From the NCBI GenBank assembly GCA_015068365.1, contig SVKR01000175.1:1-36865 (forward strand): a DNA stretch of 36,865 bases. The letters are read 5' to 3'. Source of the stretch: Oscillospiraceae bacterium (GTDB lineage Bacteria > Bacillota > Clostridia > Oscillospirales > Oscillospiraceae). Of this stretch, positions 1-8,348 are shown piece after piece. The notes below the pieces were generated by a model, which did not search any database, was not told the DNA's origin, and was given only the letters and a program-made list of their open reading frames with translations. Positions within the stretch are counted from its first letter, which is position 1. Each line of letters begins with the position of its first letter. The position numbers were made by a program, and so were the translations under genes.

Positions 1-1
1 C

Positions 2-88
2 AGGAAGGGTCTCTCGATTCTCGGCAGCGCCGCGGCGGACGCAAAGCCGCAGGCCGAACGCTGGCTGAAGGCCAACGGCGTGATTTGA
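2..88 (+). CDS. C-terminal fragment of an upstream CDS (possibly flavodoxin-like)
   Basis: Open frame ...RKGLSILGSAAADAKPQAERWLKANGVI* ending at TGA 86-88; 5' part outside the window. Flavodoxin assignment is weak. Confidence 0.5.
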   Translation, partial: RKGLSILGSAAADAKPQAERWLKANGVI

Positions 89-89
89 G

Positions 90-683
90 GTGACTGAGAT
101 GGATTACAAGCCCGGATACGTATATGACCTGATGGACGCGGGCGGCCCGACCGACGTGCGCGAGCCGTATTTCCGCGAAGCGGTGGACGAGATGATGCGC
201 GCCCGCACCCTCTGCGCCAGGGCGAACGCCGCCATGCCGGACGACCCGACCTACGTGACCTATCTGGAGGCGCTCTTCGGGCGAAAGCTCGACGACGTGC
301 GCATCCTCACGCCGTTCATCTGCGACTTCGGCAACCGCGTGAAGTTCGGCAAGGGCGTCTTCATCAACCACTCCGCGATCCTCTCCGCCTCCGGCGGCAT
401 CGAGTTTGACGACGGCTGCATGGCCGCGCCCGGGCTGCGGATCGCCACCATCAACCACGATATGAATCAGCGCCACACGCTCTACACCTACGGCAAGGTG
501 CGCATCAAGAAAAACGCCTGGATCGGGATGAACGTCACCATCTGCCCGGGCGTCACGATCGGGGAGTACGCCGTGGTGGCCGCCGGCGCTGTCGTCACGA
601 AGGACGTGCCGGATCACGCCATGGTGGGCGGCGTCCCGGCGAAGGTCATCCGCTATCTCGACCCGTCCGAGCAGAGGGAATGA
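90..683 (+). CDS. Maltose/galactoside O-acetyltransferase-like sugar O-acetyltransferase (hexapeptide repeat)
   Basis: Left-handed beta-helix hexapeptide pattern; WIGMNVTICPGVTIGEYAVVAAGAVVTKDVPDHAMVGGVPAKVIR is typical of the Maa/LacA family. Confidence 0.92.
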   Translation: MTEMDYKPGYVYDLMDAGGPTDVREPYFREAVDEMMRARTLCARANAAMPDDPTYVTYLEALFGRKLDDVRILTPFICDFGNRVKFGKGVFINHSAILSASGGIEFDDGCMAAPGLRIATINHDMNQRHTLYTYGKVRIKKNAWIGMNVTICPGVTIGEYAVVAAGAVVTKDVPDHAMVGGVPAKVIRYLDPSEQRE

Positions 684-726
684 ACATGGACGAGACCGAG
701 ACGATCCGGGAACACAACAAAACAAA

Positions 727-770
727 GCGCCCGACCGTCGGTGACGAAACCGACGGTCAGGCGCAGTTTT
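727..770. terminator. Bidirectional intrinsic terminator between convergent genes
   Basis: GCGCCcGACCGTCGG-tgacgaaa-CCGACGGTCaGGCGC followed by agttttt; A-rich on the other side. Confidence 0.75.
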
Positions 771-1756
771 TATTTGAGCTGCTCCAGGATCGCACCGGCG
801 TCTCCGTCAATGCAGATGGAGCGGTCCTCGATCTTCCTGGGGCAGAAGGCCTCGCTGTAGTTCAGGCAGGCGTACACCGCCTTCGGGTTTTCCGCCGTCA
901 TCGCCCAGAAGGGGTATTTGATGATGACCGGGGTGTTGGCGCCGACGCCGATCTCCAGAAAGAGCGTGTGCGAATCTGCGTGCCGGCGGAGGAAGTCGGC
1001 ATACGCGGCCGAGGCGCGGTGCCAGCCCTCGTCCTCCACGAAGGAATCGTCCGCGCGCAGGTTCATGGCGACGTCCGATCCGTCGTCGGGGCACTTCGGG
1101 ATCAGAGAGGACGGGATACGCATGGCGACGCCCGCAGACCCGGGCTGGAAAACGCCGCCGGCGTCGCGGACAAAGCCCTGCGCCTCCATGGCCCGCATGA
1201 CCCAGTCCTCGTTGTCCCAGGTCTTCCGGATCGCGGGATCGACGCTCTGGAACAGGCCGTAGTCCCCCTGCGTGTAGAAAAGGCGCTTTTTGTCGAATCC
1301 GGCGCGCTGGAACTGGTGATCCACGTTGGTGGTGATGACGAAGTAATCCTTATCGCGCACCGTCTCCAGCAGCGTTTGGTAAACGCGCTTCGGCGCGTCG
1401 ATATAGCGGTTATAGTAGATGTGCCGCGCCCACCAGGCCCAGCGTGTCTCGGCGTCCGGGAAGGGATAAAACCCGCCGGAATACATATCCCGGATGCCGA
1501 AGCGCGCCGCGAAGTCCCCGAAGTATCGGTCAAAGCGCTCGCCGGAATAGGTGAAGCCGGCCGCGGTGGACAGCCCGGCTCCGGCGCCGATGACGAGCGC
1601 ATCCGCGCGCCCAATCTCCGCTTTCAGGCGCGCAAGCTGCTCCTCCCGGCTTCCGGCGCCGCGGGAAACGCCGGACGGAAAGGCGCGGACGGCAGCGATC
1701 CCTTTCCGGATCGTCTCCTGATAGCCGTTCGGTCTGATTTGATTTTGCTTCATCAT
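770..1756 (-). CDS. Sir2-family NAD-dependent protein, SirTM (class M)-like
   Basis: GAGAGLSTAAGFTYSGERF (NAD-binding GAG), ITTNVDHQF, TQGDYGLFQ (Gln where canonical sirtuins have the catalytic His), LEIGVGANTPVIIKYPF. Confidence 0.88.
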   Translation of the reverse strand: MMKQNQIRPNGYQETIRKGIAAVRAFPSGVSRGAGSREEQLARLKAEIGRADALVIGAGAGLSTAAGFTYSGERFDRYFGDFAARFGIRDMYSGGFYPFPDAETRWAWWARHIYYNRYIDAPKRVYQTLLETVRDKDYFVITTNVDHQFQRAGFDKKRLFYTQGDYGLFQSVDPAIRKTWDNEDWVMRAMEAQGFVRDAGGVFQPGSAGVAMRIPSSLIPKCPDDGSDVAMNLRADDSFVEDEGWHRASAAYADFLRRHADSHTLFLEIGVGANTPVIIKYPFWAMTAENPKAVYACLNYSEAFCPRKIEDRSICIDGDAGAILEQLK

Positions 1757-1760
1757 GGAT

Positions 1761-1841
1761 TCACCTTTGCTGAAGATTTCTTCGGTGCCGGGCCGCGCGC
1801 AGCAGCGCGACGCGGGGGCTGATGGGGCTTTTCTGATACAT
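1761..1841 (-). CDS. Possible 26-aa small ORF just upstream of the sirtuin gene
   Basis: ATG preceded by ggagggagcacc; MYQKSPISPRVALLRAARHRRNLQQR*. Below the length cutoff of the supplied track frames. Confidence 0.3.
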   Translation of the reverse strand: MYQKSPISPRVALLRAARHRRNLQQR

Positions 1842-1887
1842 GGTGCTCCCTCCCGTAATGTGTGTCGTGCGCTTTGCCGCAGGCGGC

Positions 1888-2055
1888 TCAGCTTTGTGCC
1901 GCCTCCGGCCAGCGGCAGGTGTTGTCGCGGTCAGAGAAGTGCCTGCACACCTCGCAGTATTCCGGCTCCTCGATGAGCGAGGTGCTGCAGCGGTCAAACC
2001 GCGGGCAAAAGCCCTCCGGGGAGACGCGGGGGTAAGTATTCTGTTCCATGTCCAT
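1888..2055 (-). CDS. Small Cys-containing protein (55 aa)
   Basis: MDMEQNTYPRVSPEGFCPRFDRCSTSLIEEPEYCEVCRHFSDRDNTCRWPEAAQS*; RBS ggagg upstream; four of its five Cys fall in two pairs (CPRFDRC, CEVC). Not in the supplied ORF track because of length. Confidence 0.6.
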   Translation of the reverse strand: MDMEQNTYPRVSPEGFCPRFDRCSTSLIEEPEYCEVCRHFSDRDNTCRWPEAAQS

Positions 2056-2144
2056 CCTCCGTTCCCGATGCGCCGATGCGCTTGCTGCGATCTACAATAT
2101 CATATCACAGCGGCGGCTGAAATGGAAGCGCCGCGCCCGGCGCA

Positions 2145-2174
2145 TTGACAAAATCTGCCCGCAGCGGGTATAAT
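2145..2174 (+). promoter_or_regulatory. Sigma70/SigA-type promoter
   Basis: TTGACA-N18-TATAAT exact consensus hexamers, 28 nt upstream of the HxlR start. Confidence 0.8.
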
Positions 2175-2201
2175 CGGGAAAGCAAAGGGGGGAGACACGG
2201 A

Positions 2202-2591
2202 ATGCTGGACGAGATGCTGGATGAGATTGAGCAGTATGTCCGCTCCTGCGTGGACAATCACATCGGCCTGCCGGCCATTGAGATCATCGGCTCGAAATGG
2301 CAGATGCGGATCCTGTTCCACATGTGCCGCAAGAGCCCGCGCCGCTTCGGGGAGCTGAAACGGCGGCTTCCGGGGATCTCCAATGCGGCGCTGGCCGCGA
2401 CGCTGCACACGCTGCATTCCTACGGGCTGATCACCCGCACGGAGTATGACGAGCTGCCGCTTCGGGTGGAGTATTCCATCACGGAAGCGGGGGTGGAGCT
2501 GATGAAGCTGGACCACAAGATCGTGGAGTGGGAAAAGAAATACTGCAAGCCGCCGATCACGGAGGCAAAACAAAGGGATGAGCTCATTTGA
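2202..2591 (+). CDS. HxlR-family winged-helix transcriptional regulator
   Basis: IGSKWQMRILFHMCRKSPRRFGELKRRLPGISNAALAATLHTLHSYGLITRTEYDELPLRVEYSITEAG; ATG with ggggggag RBS. Confidence 0.92.
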   Translation: MLDEMLDEIEQYVRSCVDNHIGLPAIEIIGSKWQMRILFHMCRKSPRRFGELKRRLPGISNAALAATLHTLHSYGLITRTEYDELPLRVEYSITEAGVELMKLDHKIVEWEKKYCKPPITEAKQRDELI

Positions 2592-2604
2592 GCTCATCCC
2601 TTTT
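2572..2604 (+). terminator. Intrinsic terminator overlapping the HxlR stop codon
   Basis: AAAGGGATGAGCTCA-tt-TGAGCTCATCCCTTT, 15-bp perfect stem ending in T-run. Confidence 0.85.
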
Positions 2605-2638
2605 GCTGGGGTGGAGAAAAAAGGATGGAGAAGAATTC

Positions 2639-5600
2639 TTACTTCATCACGCGCCACAGGAAGTACACCACGTCGGCGCGGGGGCAGTCCACGCCCGGGG
2701 CGACGGTGATGTCCAGTCCCTCCGTCACGCCGGCGGACTTGGCCCAGGACTCCGCCTCAGCGTACCAGCCGTCCGTGCCGATGCCCTGCGCGCGGTACAG
2801 GAAGGTGAGGATATCCGCCGTGGAGCAGGTCAGCGCCGGGGAGAAGTGAGCGGCATCCGTTCCCTTGGTGATGCCCTTTTCCACGGCCCAGAGCACGGCC
2901 TTGAAGTAGTAGTCCGCCTCGCTCACGTCCGCGAAGGGGTTCGCGGTGCTGCTCGGCTCCGGCTTGCCGGCGGCGCGCCACAGGAAGGTCACCGCCTGGC
3001 CGCGGGTCACGGTGCTCTGCGGGGCGAAGTGGGTGGCGTCCACGCCGTTGGTGACGGCTTTTTCCACGGCCCACTGCACCGCGTCATGGAAATAATCCTC
3101 CGCCTTGACGTCGGCAAAGCTCTGATTGCCCACGTGGATGACGGCATAGGCGTCCGCAGCGCCCTGGGCCTTGACGGCCACGCAGTAGTCGCCCTCCGCC
3201 GGGAAGCTGAGCTGGACCCGGCCGTTCACGGCCTTGGTGCCGCTGTCGACCAGGCTGTCCCAGCTGCTGCCGACGTACACGTCGCCGTTCATGGGGATTT
3301 GTGCGAAGGTGTAGCTGGGCTGGGACTCCCAGGTCCTGGCGATCAGGTTCACCGTCCCGCCGGCGGCGATGCGGGTCTCCTCCAGGTTCACATAGCTGCT
3401 GGTGACCTGGGGGTGGGCGCTGTCAAAGAGGCTGAGATAGTAGCAGTTGCCCGGCTGGGCGGGGTCGGTGACGGCCACGTAGCCGTCGTCGGAGTTCATG
3501 GCCAGGACAAAAGCGCCGTCCACGGTCATTTTCAGGGTGGAGGAGGCCTCCGCCTCATCCAGGCCCCAGACCTTGGTGAAGTAGCCGCGGTTGCCCGCCG
3601 TGACCTCCGGGTTGTCCGTGCCGGGATACTCGGCATCCTGCAGGGCGCGGAAGGCGTCGGCAATGGTCATGTTCTCCCTGTAGGGCACGGGGTAGAGGAT
3701 GATCTTCTCGCCGCTCTTGCCGGTCACGGCGTCGGCGCCGAGGGTCATGGTGAGGTAGACATAGCCCGGGTCACGCAGCACGTCGTAGTCATACTGGGCG
3801 GTGACGACCAGGTGGCGGTTGACCTTGTCAAAGGCGGTGTCCCAGCCGGTGTAGTTGTAGTGGTCGAACTGCGGCACCTCCGGCGCGGTGGCTGCGCCGC
3901 CGGGCTCGACATACTCGGTCTTCAGCGTGGCGTACTCCACGCCGTCGCGGAATTCCACATAGTACGGGCCGTTCTCATGCAGCACATGGCCGTCCATGTC
4001 GTAGTAATCAAAGGTCAGGCTGCCGTCGGGCTCGATGGTGGTGATCAGGCCCTTTGCCAGCACCCAGGCGCTGCCGCCGTAGGCGCCGGTGTACTCCACG
4101 TCGGAGATGCAGCCGGCGGAGAGATAGGTGAAGTTGATCTGGCGGGTGGTGCCGTTCTGGTCGATGGTGATGGTGTCGCCCGGACGGTAGACCATGTCAT
4201 AGCTCTCGTCAAAGTCGGAGTGGTTGTGGCCCCAGAGCACCACCAGGTTCGGGTACTTGTTGAACACATCCAGCAGCTTGTCGGCGTTTTCCTCCTTGCG
4301 GTCGCCCCAGAAGTGGATGGGGAAGTGGGTCAGGACGAAGATCGGCCGGTCGGTGGGGGCGGTGGCCAGATAGGCGTCAGCGCGCGCGATGTCCTCCTCG
4401 CTGTAGCCCTGGCTGTACTTGCTGGCGATGGCGCCGGCACCCAGGCAGTAGATGATGTAATCGTCGGTCTTCATCGCCTCGCCGACGCGGAAAAGACGCT
4501 GGGCAATGGGGTTTTCATAGTACTCCATGTAGTTGCCGCCGGCGTCGGGATACCATTCGTGGTTGCCGAAGGTGAACACCGTCGTGCCGATGGCGCCGGC
4601 GTCCACCTTGCCGTCCAGATAGGAGAAGACGGGCTCCAGGTTGCTCCAGTACTCCTCCGGCGTGGCGCTGTAGGCGCTGCCCATGTCGCCCAGAGAGCCC
4701 ATCGCGTCGATGTAGCCCACCTCTTCGGAGACCTTGTCGAACCAGACCTGAAGGTTGTTCTGCGCGTACTTGGTGGAGTGGTGGATGTCGGTGACGAAGG
4801 CCAGGGTGATGGAGCCGTCGGCGTTCTTCACGGCGGCGCGCTCCACGCAGGGCAGGTCACTGCCGTCGGGGATGAACTTTTCCTCCTTGGCGACCTTGGG
4901 CATCTCCCGGCCGTAGAGGGTGAATTTCGCGGCGTCGGACGCCTCCAGCGACTGGTCGAACTTGCCGGTGGCGGCGTCAAAGGTCAGGTAGTACATCTTG
5001 TGCATGAGGATGGTGCCGGTGGTGGCGTCGTACTCAAAGGTGCGCCCGCCGGTGAAGGTCATCAGACCGTGGCTGCCGGCGAAGATGAAAACGCCCGGCG
5101 TGCCGGCGCTTTCCACCGTGCTGCCCTCGCGTGCCGTCCAGGCCACGGCGGGGGCGGGGGAGGTGATGGTGTCGCCCGCCACGGTGACGGGCTGGGAGGT
5201 CAGCGCCTCGCCGTCATAGGCCAGGGCCGCGCCGGACTCCGTGACGATGACGAACTGGTCATCCTCCGTGAAGGCGTCGGTCTTCGTGAATACCGGAACC
5301 GGCTCATACAGCGTGATGGCAGCGGCCTCGGACGCTTCCAGCGACTCGTCGAACTTGCCGGTCGCGGCGTCGAAGGTCAGATAGTACATCTTGTGCATCA
5401 GCACGGTCTTCGCCGCGGCGTCGTACTCGAAGGTGCGGCCGCCGGTGAAGGTCATCAGACCGTGGCTGCCGGCGAAGATGAAGACGCCCGGCGTGCCGGC
5501 GCTTTCAATGGCGCTGTCCTCGCGCGCGGTCCACACGGCCGATTTGTCGCTGAGCGTGATCACGCCATCGGCCTCGGTGACGGACTGGGATGTGAGCGCC

Positions 5601-5797
5601 TCGCCGTCAAAGGCCAGCGCGAACTTCCCGCCGGCTGTCTCCGCGACGACCAGGTAATCCATCCCCTCCGTCATCGCCTCGGCGGGACGGTAAGCCGTGC
5701 CGGGCTCCGCGGCCAGCGCGGGCGCGCCCAGCAGGGAGCACAGCATTGCCAGCATCAGCAGGAATGCCAGAATGTGGGTTCCGTTTCTCGTTTTCAT
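2639..5797 (-). CDS. Secreted metallophosphoesterase with C-terminal S-layer homology (SLH) domains
   Basis: Signal peptide MKTRNGTHILAFLLMLAMLCSLLGAPALAA; calcineurin-like motifs TDIHH, GDMG, FGNHEW, LTHFP, GHNH; C-terminal SLH repeats (FADVKAEDYFHDAVQWAVEKAVTNG...). Start set at internal Met with RBS aggagg. Confidence 0.9.
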   Translation of the reverse strand: MKTRNGTHILAFLLMLAMLCSLLGAPALAAEPGTAYRPAEAMTEGMDYLVVAETAGGKFALAFDGEALTSQSVTEADGVITLSDKSAVWTAREDSAIESAGTPGVFIFAGSHGLMTFTGGRTFEYDAAAKTVLMHKMYYLTFDAATGKFDESLEASEAAAITLYEPVPVFTKTDAFTEDDQFVIVTESGAALAYDGEALTSQPVTVAGDTITSPAPAVAWTAREGSTVESAGTPGVFIFAGSHGLMTFTGGRTFEYDATTGTILMHKMYYLTFDAATGKFDQSLEASDAAKFTLYGREMPKVAKEEKFIPDGSDLPCVERAAVKNADGSITLAFVTDIHHSTKYAQNNLQVWFDKVSEEVGYIDAMGSLGDMGSAYSATPEEYWSNLEPVFSYLDGKVDAGAIGTTVFTFGNHEWYPDAGGNYMEYYENPIAQRLFRVGEAMKTDDYIIYCLGAGAIASKYSQGYSEEDIARADAYLATAPTDRPIFVLTHFPIHFWGDRKEENADKLLDVFNKYPNLVVLWGHNHSDFDESYDMVYRPGDTITIDQNGTTRQINFTYLSAGCISDVEYTGAYGGSAWVLAKGLITTIEPDGSLTFDYYDMDGHVLHENGPYYVEFRDGVEYATLKTEYVEPGGAATAPEVPQFDHYNYTGWDTAFDKVNRHLVVTAQYDYDVLRDPGYVYLTMTLGADAVTGKSGEKIILYPVPYRENMTIADAFRALQDAEYPGTDNPEVTAGNRGYFTKVWGLDEAEASSTLKMTVDGAFVLAMNSDDGYVAVTDPAQPGNCYYLSLFDSAHPQVTSSYVNLEETRIAAGGTVNLIARTWESQPSYTFAQIPMNGDVYVGSSWDSLVDSGTKAVNGRVQLSFPAEGDYCVAVKAQGAADAYAVIHVGNQSFADVKAEDYFHDAVQWAVEKAVTNGVDATHFAPQSTVTRGQAVTFLWRAAGKPEPSSTANPFADVSEADYYFKAVLWAVEKGITKGTDAAHFSPALTCSTADILTFLYRAQGIGTDGWYAEAESWAKSAGVTEGLDITVAPGVDCPRADVVYFLWRVMK
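4910..5665 (-). repeat. Intragenic tandem duplication (about 120-130 aa, two units)
   Basis: Block SAGTPGVFIFAGSHGLMTFTGGRTFEYDA...LMHKMYYLTFDAATGKFD.SLEAS.AA occurs twice; DNA near-identical around 5050-5113 and 5442-5507. Confidence 0.9.
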
Positions 5798-5928
5798 GAT
5801 AGCCCTCCTCTTTTTCTCGTTTCTCCGGCGGCAGATGACGCCGGGCCGTTTCAAGTTCATTGTAGTTTTACGGCGGAGGGCTTACAAGTAGTATTATTTT
5901 TTTTACCAGGCAGAGGGAGAAGCACATC

Positions 5929-5960
5929 ACCCGCCTCCGGGAATGACGGAGGCGGGTGAT
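5929..5960 (-). terminator. Hairpin downstream of azlD
   Basis: CACCCGCCTCCG-ggaatga-CGGAGGCGGGTG stem; poly-U weak. Confidence 0.5.
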
Positions 5961-5964
5961 GAAT

Positions 5965-6288
5965 TCACATGACACGAATCAAAACCATATAGCAGGCGGT
6001 GCCGGCGATGATGGACAGATACATATTGTTCCGCACTGCCTGCAAAATCACCACCAGCGCGCCCGCGGCGAGCGCCGGGATGCCGTAGGGGGCATTGGCG
6101 AAGGAGGTGTCCCGCAGACAGTAGATGACCAGCACGGTCATGATGGCGGGCGGCAGCACCCGGCCCAGATAGCGCACCACGCCAGGAAGAGGGCGGCTGC
6201 CGAACAGCAGAAAGGGGAAGGCCCGCAGGGCCCAGGTGACCAGCGCCACCACGGCGATGACCGCCGCGGGATAGAGGGCTTCACTCAT
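5965..6288 (-). CDS. azlD: AzlD family branched-chain amino acid exporter small subunit
   Basis: MSEALYPAAVIAVVALVTWALRAFPFLLFGSRPLPGVVRYLGRVLPPAIMTVLVIYCLRD; overlaps azlC by ATGAGTGA. Confidence 0.9.
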   Translation of the reverse strand: MSEALYPAAVIAVVALVTWALRAFPFLLFGSRPLPGVVRYLGRVLPPAIMTVLVIYCLRDTSFANAPYGIPALAAGALVVILQAVRNNMYLSIIAGTACYMVLIRVM

Positions 6289-6976
6289 CCGGCGCACCTT
6301 CTTTCTCCTCAATGCGCCCGCGCAGCAGCACCAGCACCACCAGCGCGCAGGCCAGAGTGGGGATCAGAAAGCTGTCCCGGCCCAGCAGCAGCAGGAAACA
6401 CAGCGCGCACACCGCCGCCGTCAGAAACGGCAGCTTGGAGCGGTGCTGCCGCCACTGGTTCACCACCACGACCAGGAAAAACGCGGTGGCGGCAAAGTCG
6501 ATGCCCCGCATGTCGAACTGCAGCACCCGCCCGGCGCACGCGCCGAGGAAGCAGCCGAAGATCCAGTAGAGGTGGTTGAGCAGGGCGATCAGAAAGGTGG
6601 CCCGGACCTCATTCAGATCGGGGGGAACCTGCACCGAGCAGAGGATGGAATAGGTCTCATCCGTCAGCGACAAAATCATGTAGGGGCAGCGCCAGCCCAT
6701 GGCGCGGAAGCGCTCGATAAAGCCCAGCCCGTAGAAAATGTGGCGGGCGTTGATGATGAGCGTCATCAGCCCCAGCGTGAGAAGCGAGGCGCCGGAGGTC
6801 ATCATGGGCACCATCACCAGCTGCATCGAACCGGCATAGATGAAAACCGCGCTGGCCGTACACAGCGCCACGCTGTAGCCCGCGTCGCTCATGAGGATGC
6901 CGAAGGCGATGCCGATGAACAGATAGGTGAAGAAGATCGGGACTGTCTGCCGCAGCGCAAAGCGCAACTCTTTCAT
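6281..6976 (-). CDS. azlC: AzlC family ABC-independent branched-chain amino acid exporter
   Basis: MKELRFALRQTVPIFFTYLFIGIAFGILMSDAGYS...FIYAGSMQLVMV...NARHIFYGLG; start moved to Met13 of the track ORF. Confidence 0.93.
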   Translation of the reverse strand: MKELRFALRQTVPIFFTYLFIGIAFGILMSDAGYSVALCTASAVFIYAGSMQLVMVPMMTSGASLLTLGLMTLIINARHIFYGLGFIERFRAMGWRCPYMILSLTDETYSILCSVQVPPDLNEVRATFLIALLNHLYWIFGCFLGACAGRVLQFDMRGIDFAATAFFLVVVVNQWRQHRSKLPFLTAAVCALCFLLLLGRDSFLIPTLACALVVLVLLRGRIEEKEGAPDE

Positions 6977-7012
6977 GGGGAAGTCATCCTTTTTCTCTTG
7001 AGAATGACCCAA

Positions 7013-7041
7013 TTATAGCATCGCTCCCGGACGGATGACAA
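7013..7041 (-). promoter_or_regulatory. Promoter for azlCD
   Basis: TTGTCA-N17/18-TATAAT on minus strand upstream of azlC. Confidence 0.65.
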
Positions 7042-7141
7042 GAAAAAACCGCTGCCCACCGGCGCAAACGCTTGCAGCGCGTCCTGCCGCGTGGTAAACT
7101 GAGGGCAACAAAACCGGAACGAATACGGAGGCGCAGACAAG

Positions 7142-8281
7142 ATGGAACAGACCAACCCCGCAGCCGCAGCGGTGAGCCGCGACAAAGTCATCATCCGCAC
7201 CAGCATCATCGGCATACTGACCAACGTGCTTTTGGCGGCGTTCAAGGCCGTGATCGGCATCGTGTCCAACTCCATCGCCGTGACACTGGACGCCGTGAAC
7301 AACCTGTCCGACGCCCTCTCTTCCATCATCACCATCGTGGGGACGAAGCTGGCCGGCAAGCTGCCGGACAAGAAGCACCCGCTGGGCTACGGGCGCATCG
7401 AATATCTCAGCGCCATGATCGTGGCGGGCATCGTGCTGTATGCCGGCATCACCTCCGCGGTGGAGTCGGTGAAGAAGATCCTCCACCCGGAGCAGCCGGA
7501 TTACAGCATCGTCTCGCTCGTCATCATCGCCGTGGCGGTGGCGGTGAAGATCGTCCTCGGCCGCTATGTCAAGGCCCAGGGGAAAAAGGTGAACTCCGGC
7601 TCCCTGGTGGCCTCCGGCTCCGACGCGATGTTTGACGCCATTTTGTCCGGCTCCGTGCTGCTTTGCGCCATCATCTTTCTGCTGGCCCATGTCTCGCTGG
7701 AGCCTTACGTGGGCGTGGTCATTTCCGCATTCATCATCAAGTCCGGCATCGAGATGATGATCGAAACGCTCAATGACATTCTGGGCATCCGGGCGGATAA
7801 GGAGACCACCGACCGCATCAAGCAGCTTTTGATGGAGGAGCCCGAGGTGCAGGGGGCCTTTGACCTCATTTTGTACAACTACGGCCCGGACAAGAACCTG
7901 GCCTCCGTGCATCTGGAGCTGCCGGACACCATGAGCGTGCAGGAGGTGGACCGCCTCACCCGGCGGGTGGAGGCGAAGGTCTATAAGGAGACCGGCGTAT
8001 TTTTGACCGGCGTGGGCGTTTATTCCTATAACACCGGCGATACGGAGGCCGCGCGCATCCAGAATGACGTCCGGCAGCGGGTCCTGGCGCACGACTGGGC
8101 CGTCCAGTTCCACGGCTTTTACCTCGACGAAAAAGCACGGCAGATGCGCTTTGACGTGGTCATGAGCTTTGACATCAAACCCTCCGAGGGGCTGCAGATC
8201 CTCTATGATGAGATCGGCAAAGCCTACCCGGACTACAGCCTTCAGATCGCCCCGGACGTGGACGTGTCCGCGTCGGACTGA
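7142..8281 (+). CDS. Cation diffusion facilitator (CDF) family transporter
   Basis: SNSIAVTLDAVNNLSDALSSIITIVGTKLAGKLPDKKHPLGYGRIEYLSAMIVAGIVLYAG is diagnostic CDF. Confidence 0.95.
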   Translation: MEQTNPAAAAVSRDKVIIRTSIIGILTNVLLAAFKAVIGIVSNSIAVTLDAVNNLSDALSSIITIVGTKLAGKLPDKKHPLGYGRIEYLSAMIVAGIVLYAGITSAVESVKKILHPEQPDYSIVSLVIIAVAVAVKIVLGRYVKAQGKKVNSGSLVASGSDAMFDAILSGSVLLCAIIFLLAHVSLEPYVGVVISAFIIKSGIEMMIETLNDILGIRADKETTDRIKQLLMEEPEVQGAFDLILYNYGPDKNLASVHLELPDTMSVQEVDRLTRRVEAKVYKETGVFLTGVGVYSYNTGDTEAARIQNDVRQRVLAHDWAVQFHGFYLDEKARQMRFDVVMSFDIKPSEGLQILYDEIGKAYPDYSLQIAPDVDVSASD

Positions 8282-8297
8282 AGCGGACAAAAAATCA

Positions 8298-8336
8298 AAA
8301 AGCCTTGGAATTTCAGAGATTCCAAGGCTTTTTTGC
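8298..8336. terminator. Intrinsic terminator between convergent genes
   Basis: AGCCTTGGAAT-ttcagag-ATTCCAAGGCTTTTTT. Confidence 0.88.
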
Positions 8337-8348
8337 TGCAAATCGGGG

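Noticed and set aside
2588-5959. 1123-aa plus-strand ORF opposite the metallophosphoesterase gene
   Set aside because: GC-rich antisense shadow: Val/Gly/His/Ala-rich composition, no family motifs, fully overlaps a well-supported minus-strand gene.
7013-8341. 442-aa minus-strand ORF
   Set aside because: Antisense of the CDF transporter; His/Asp-rich shadow composition.
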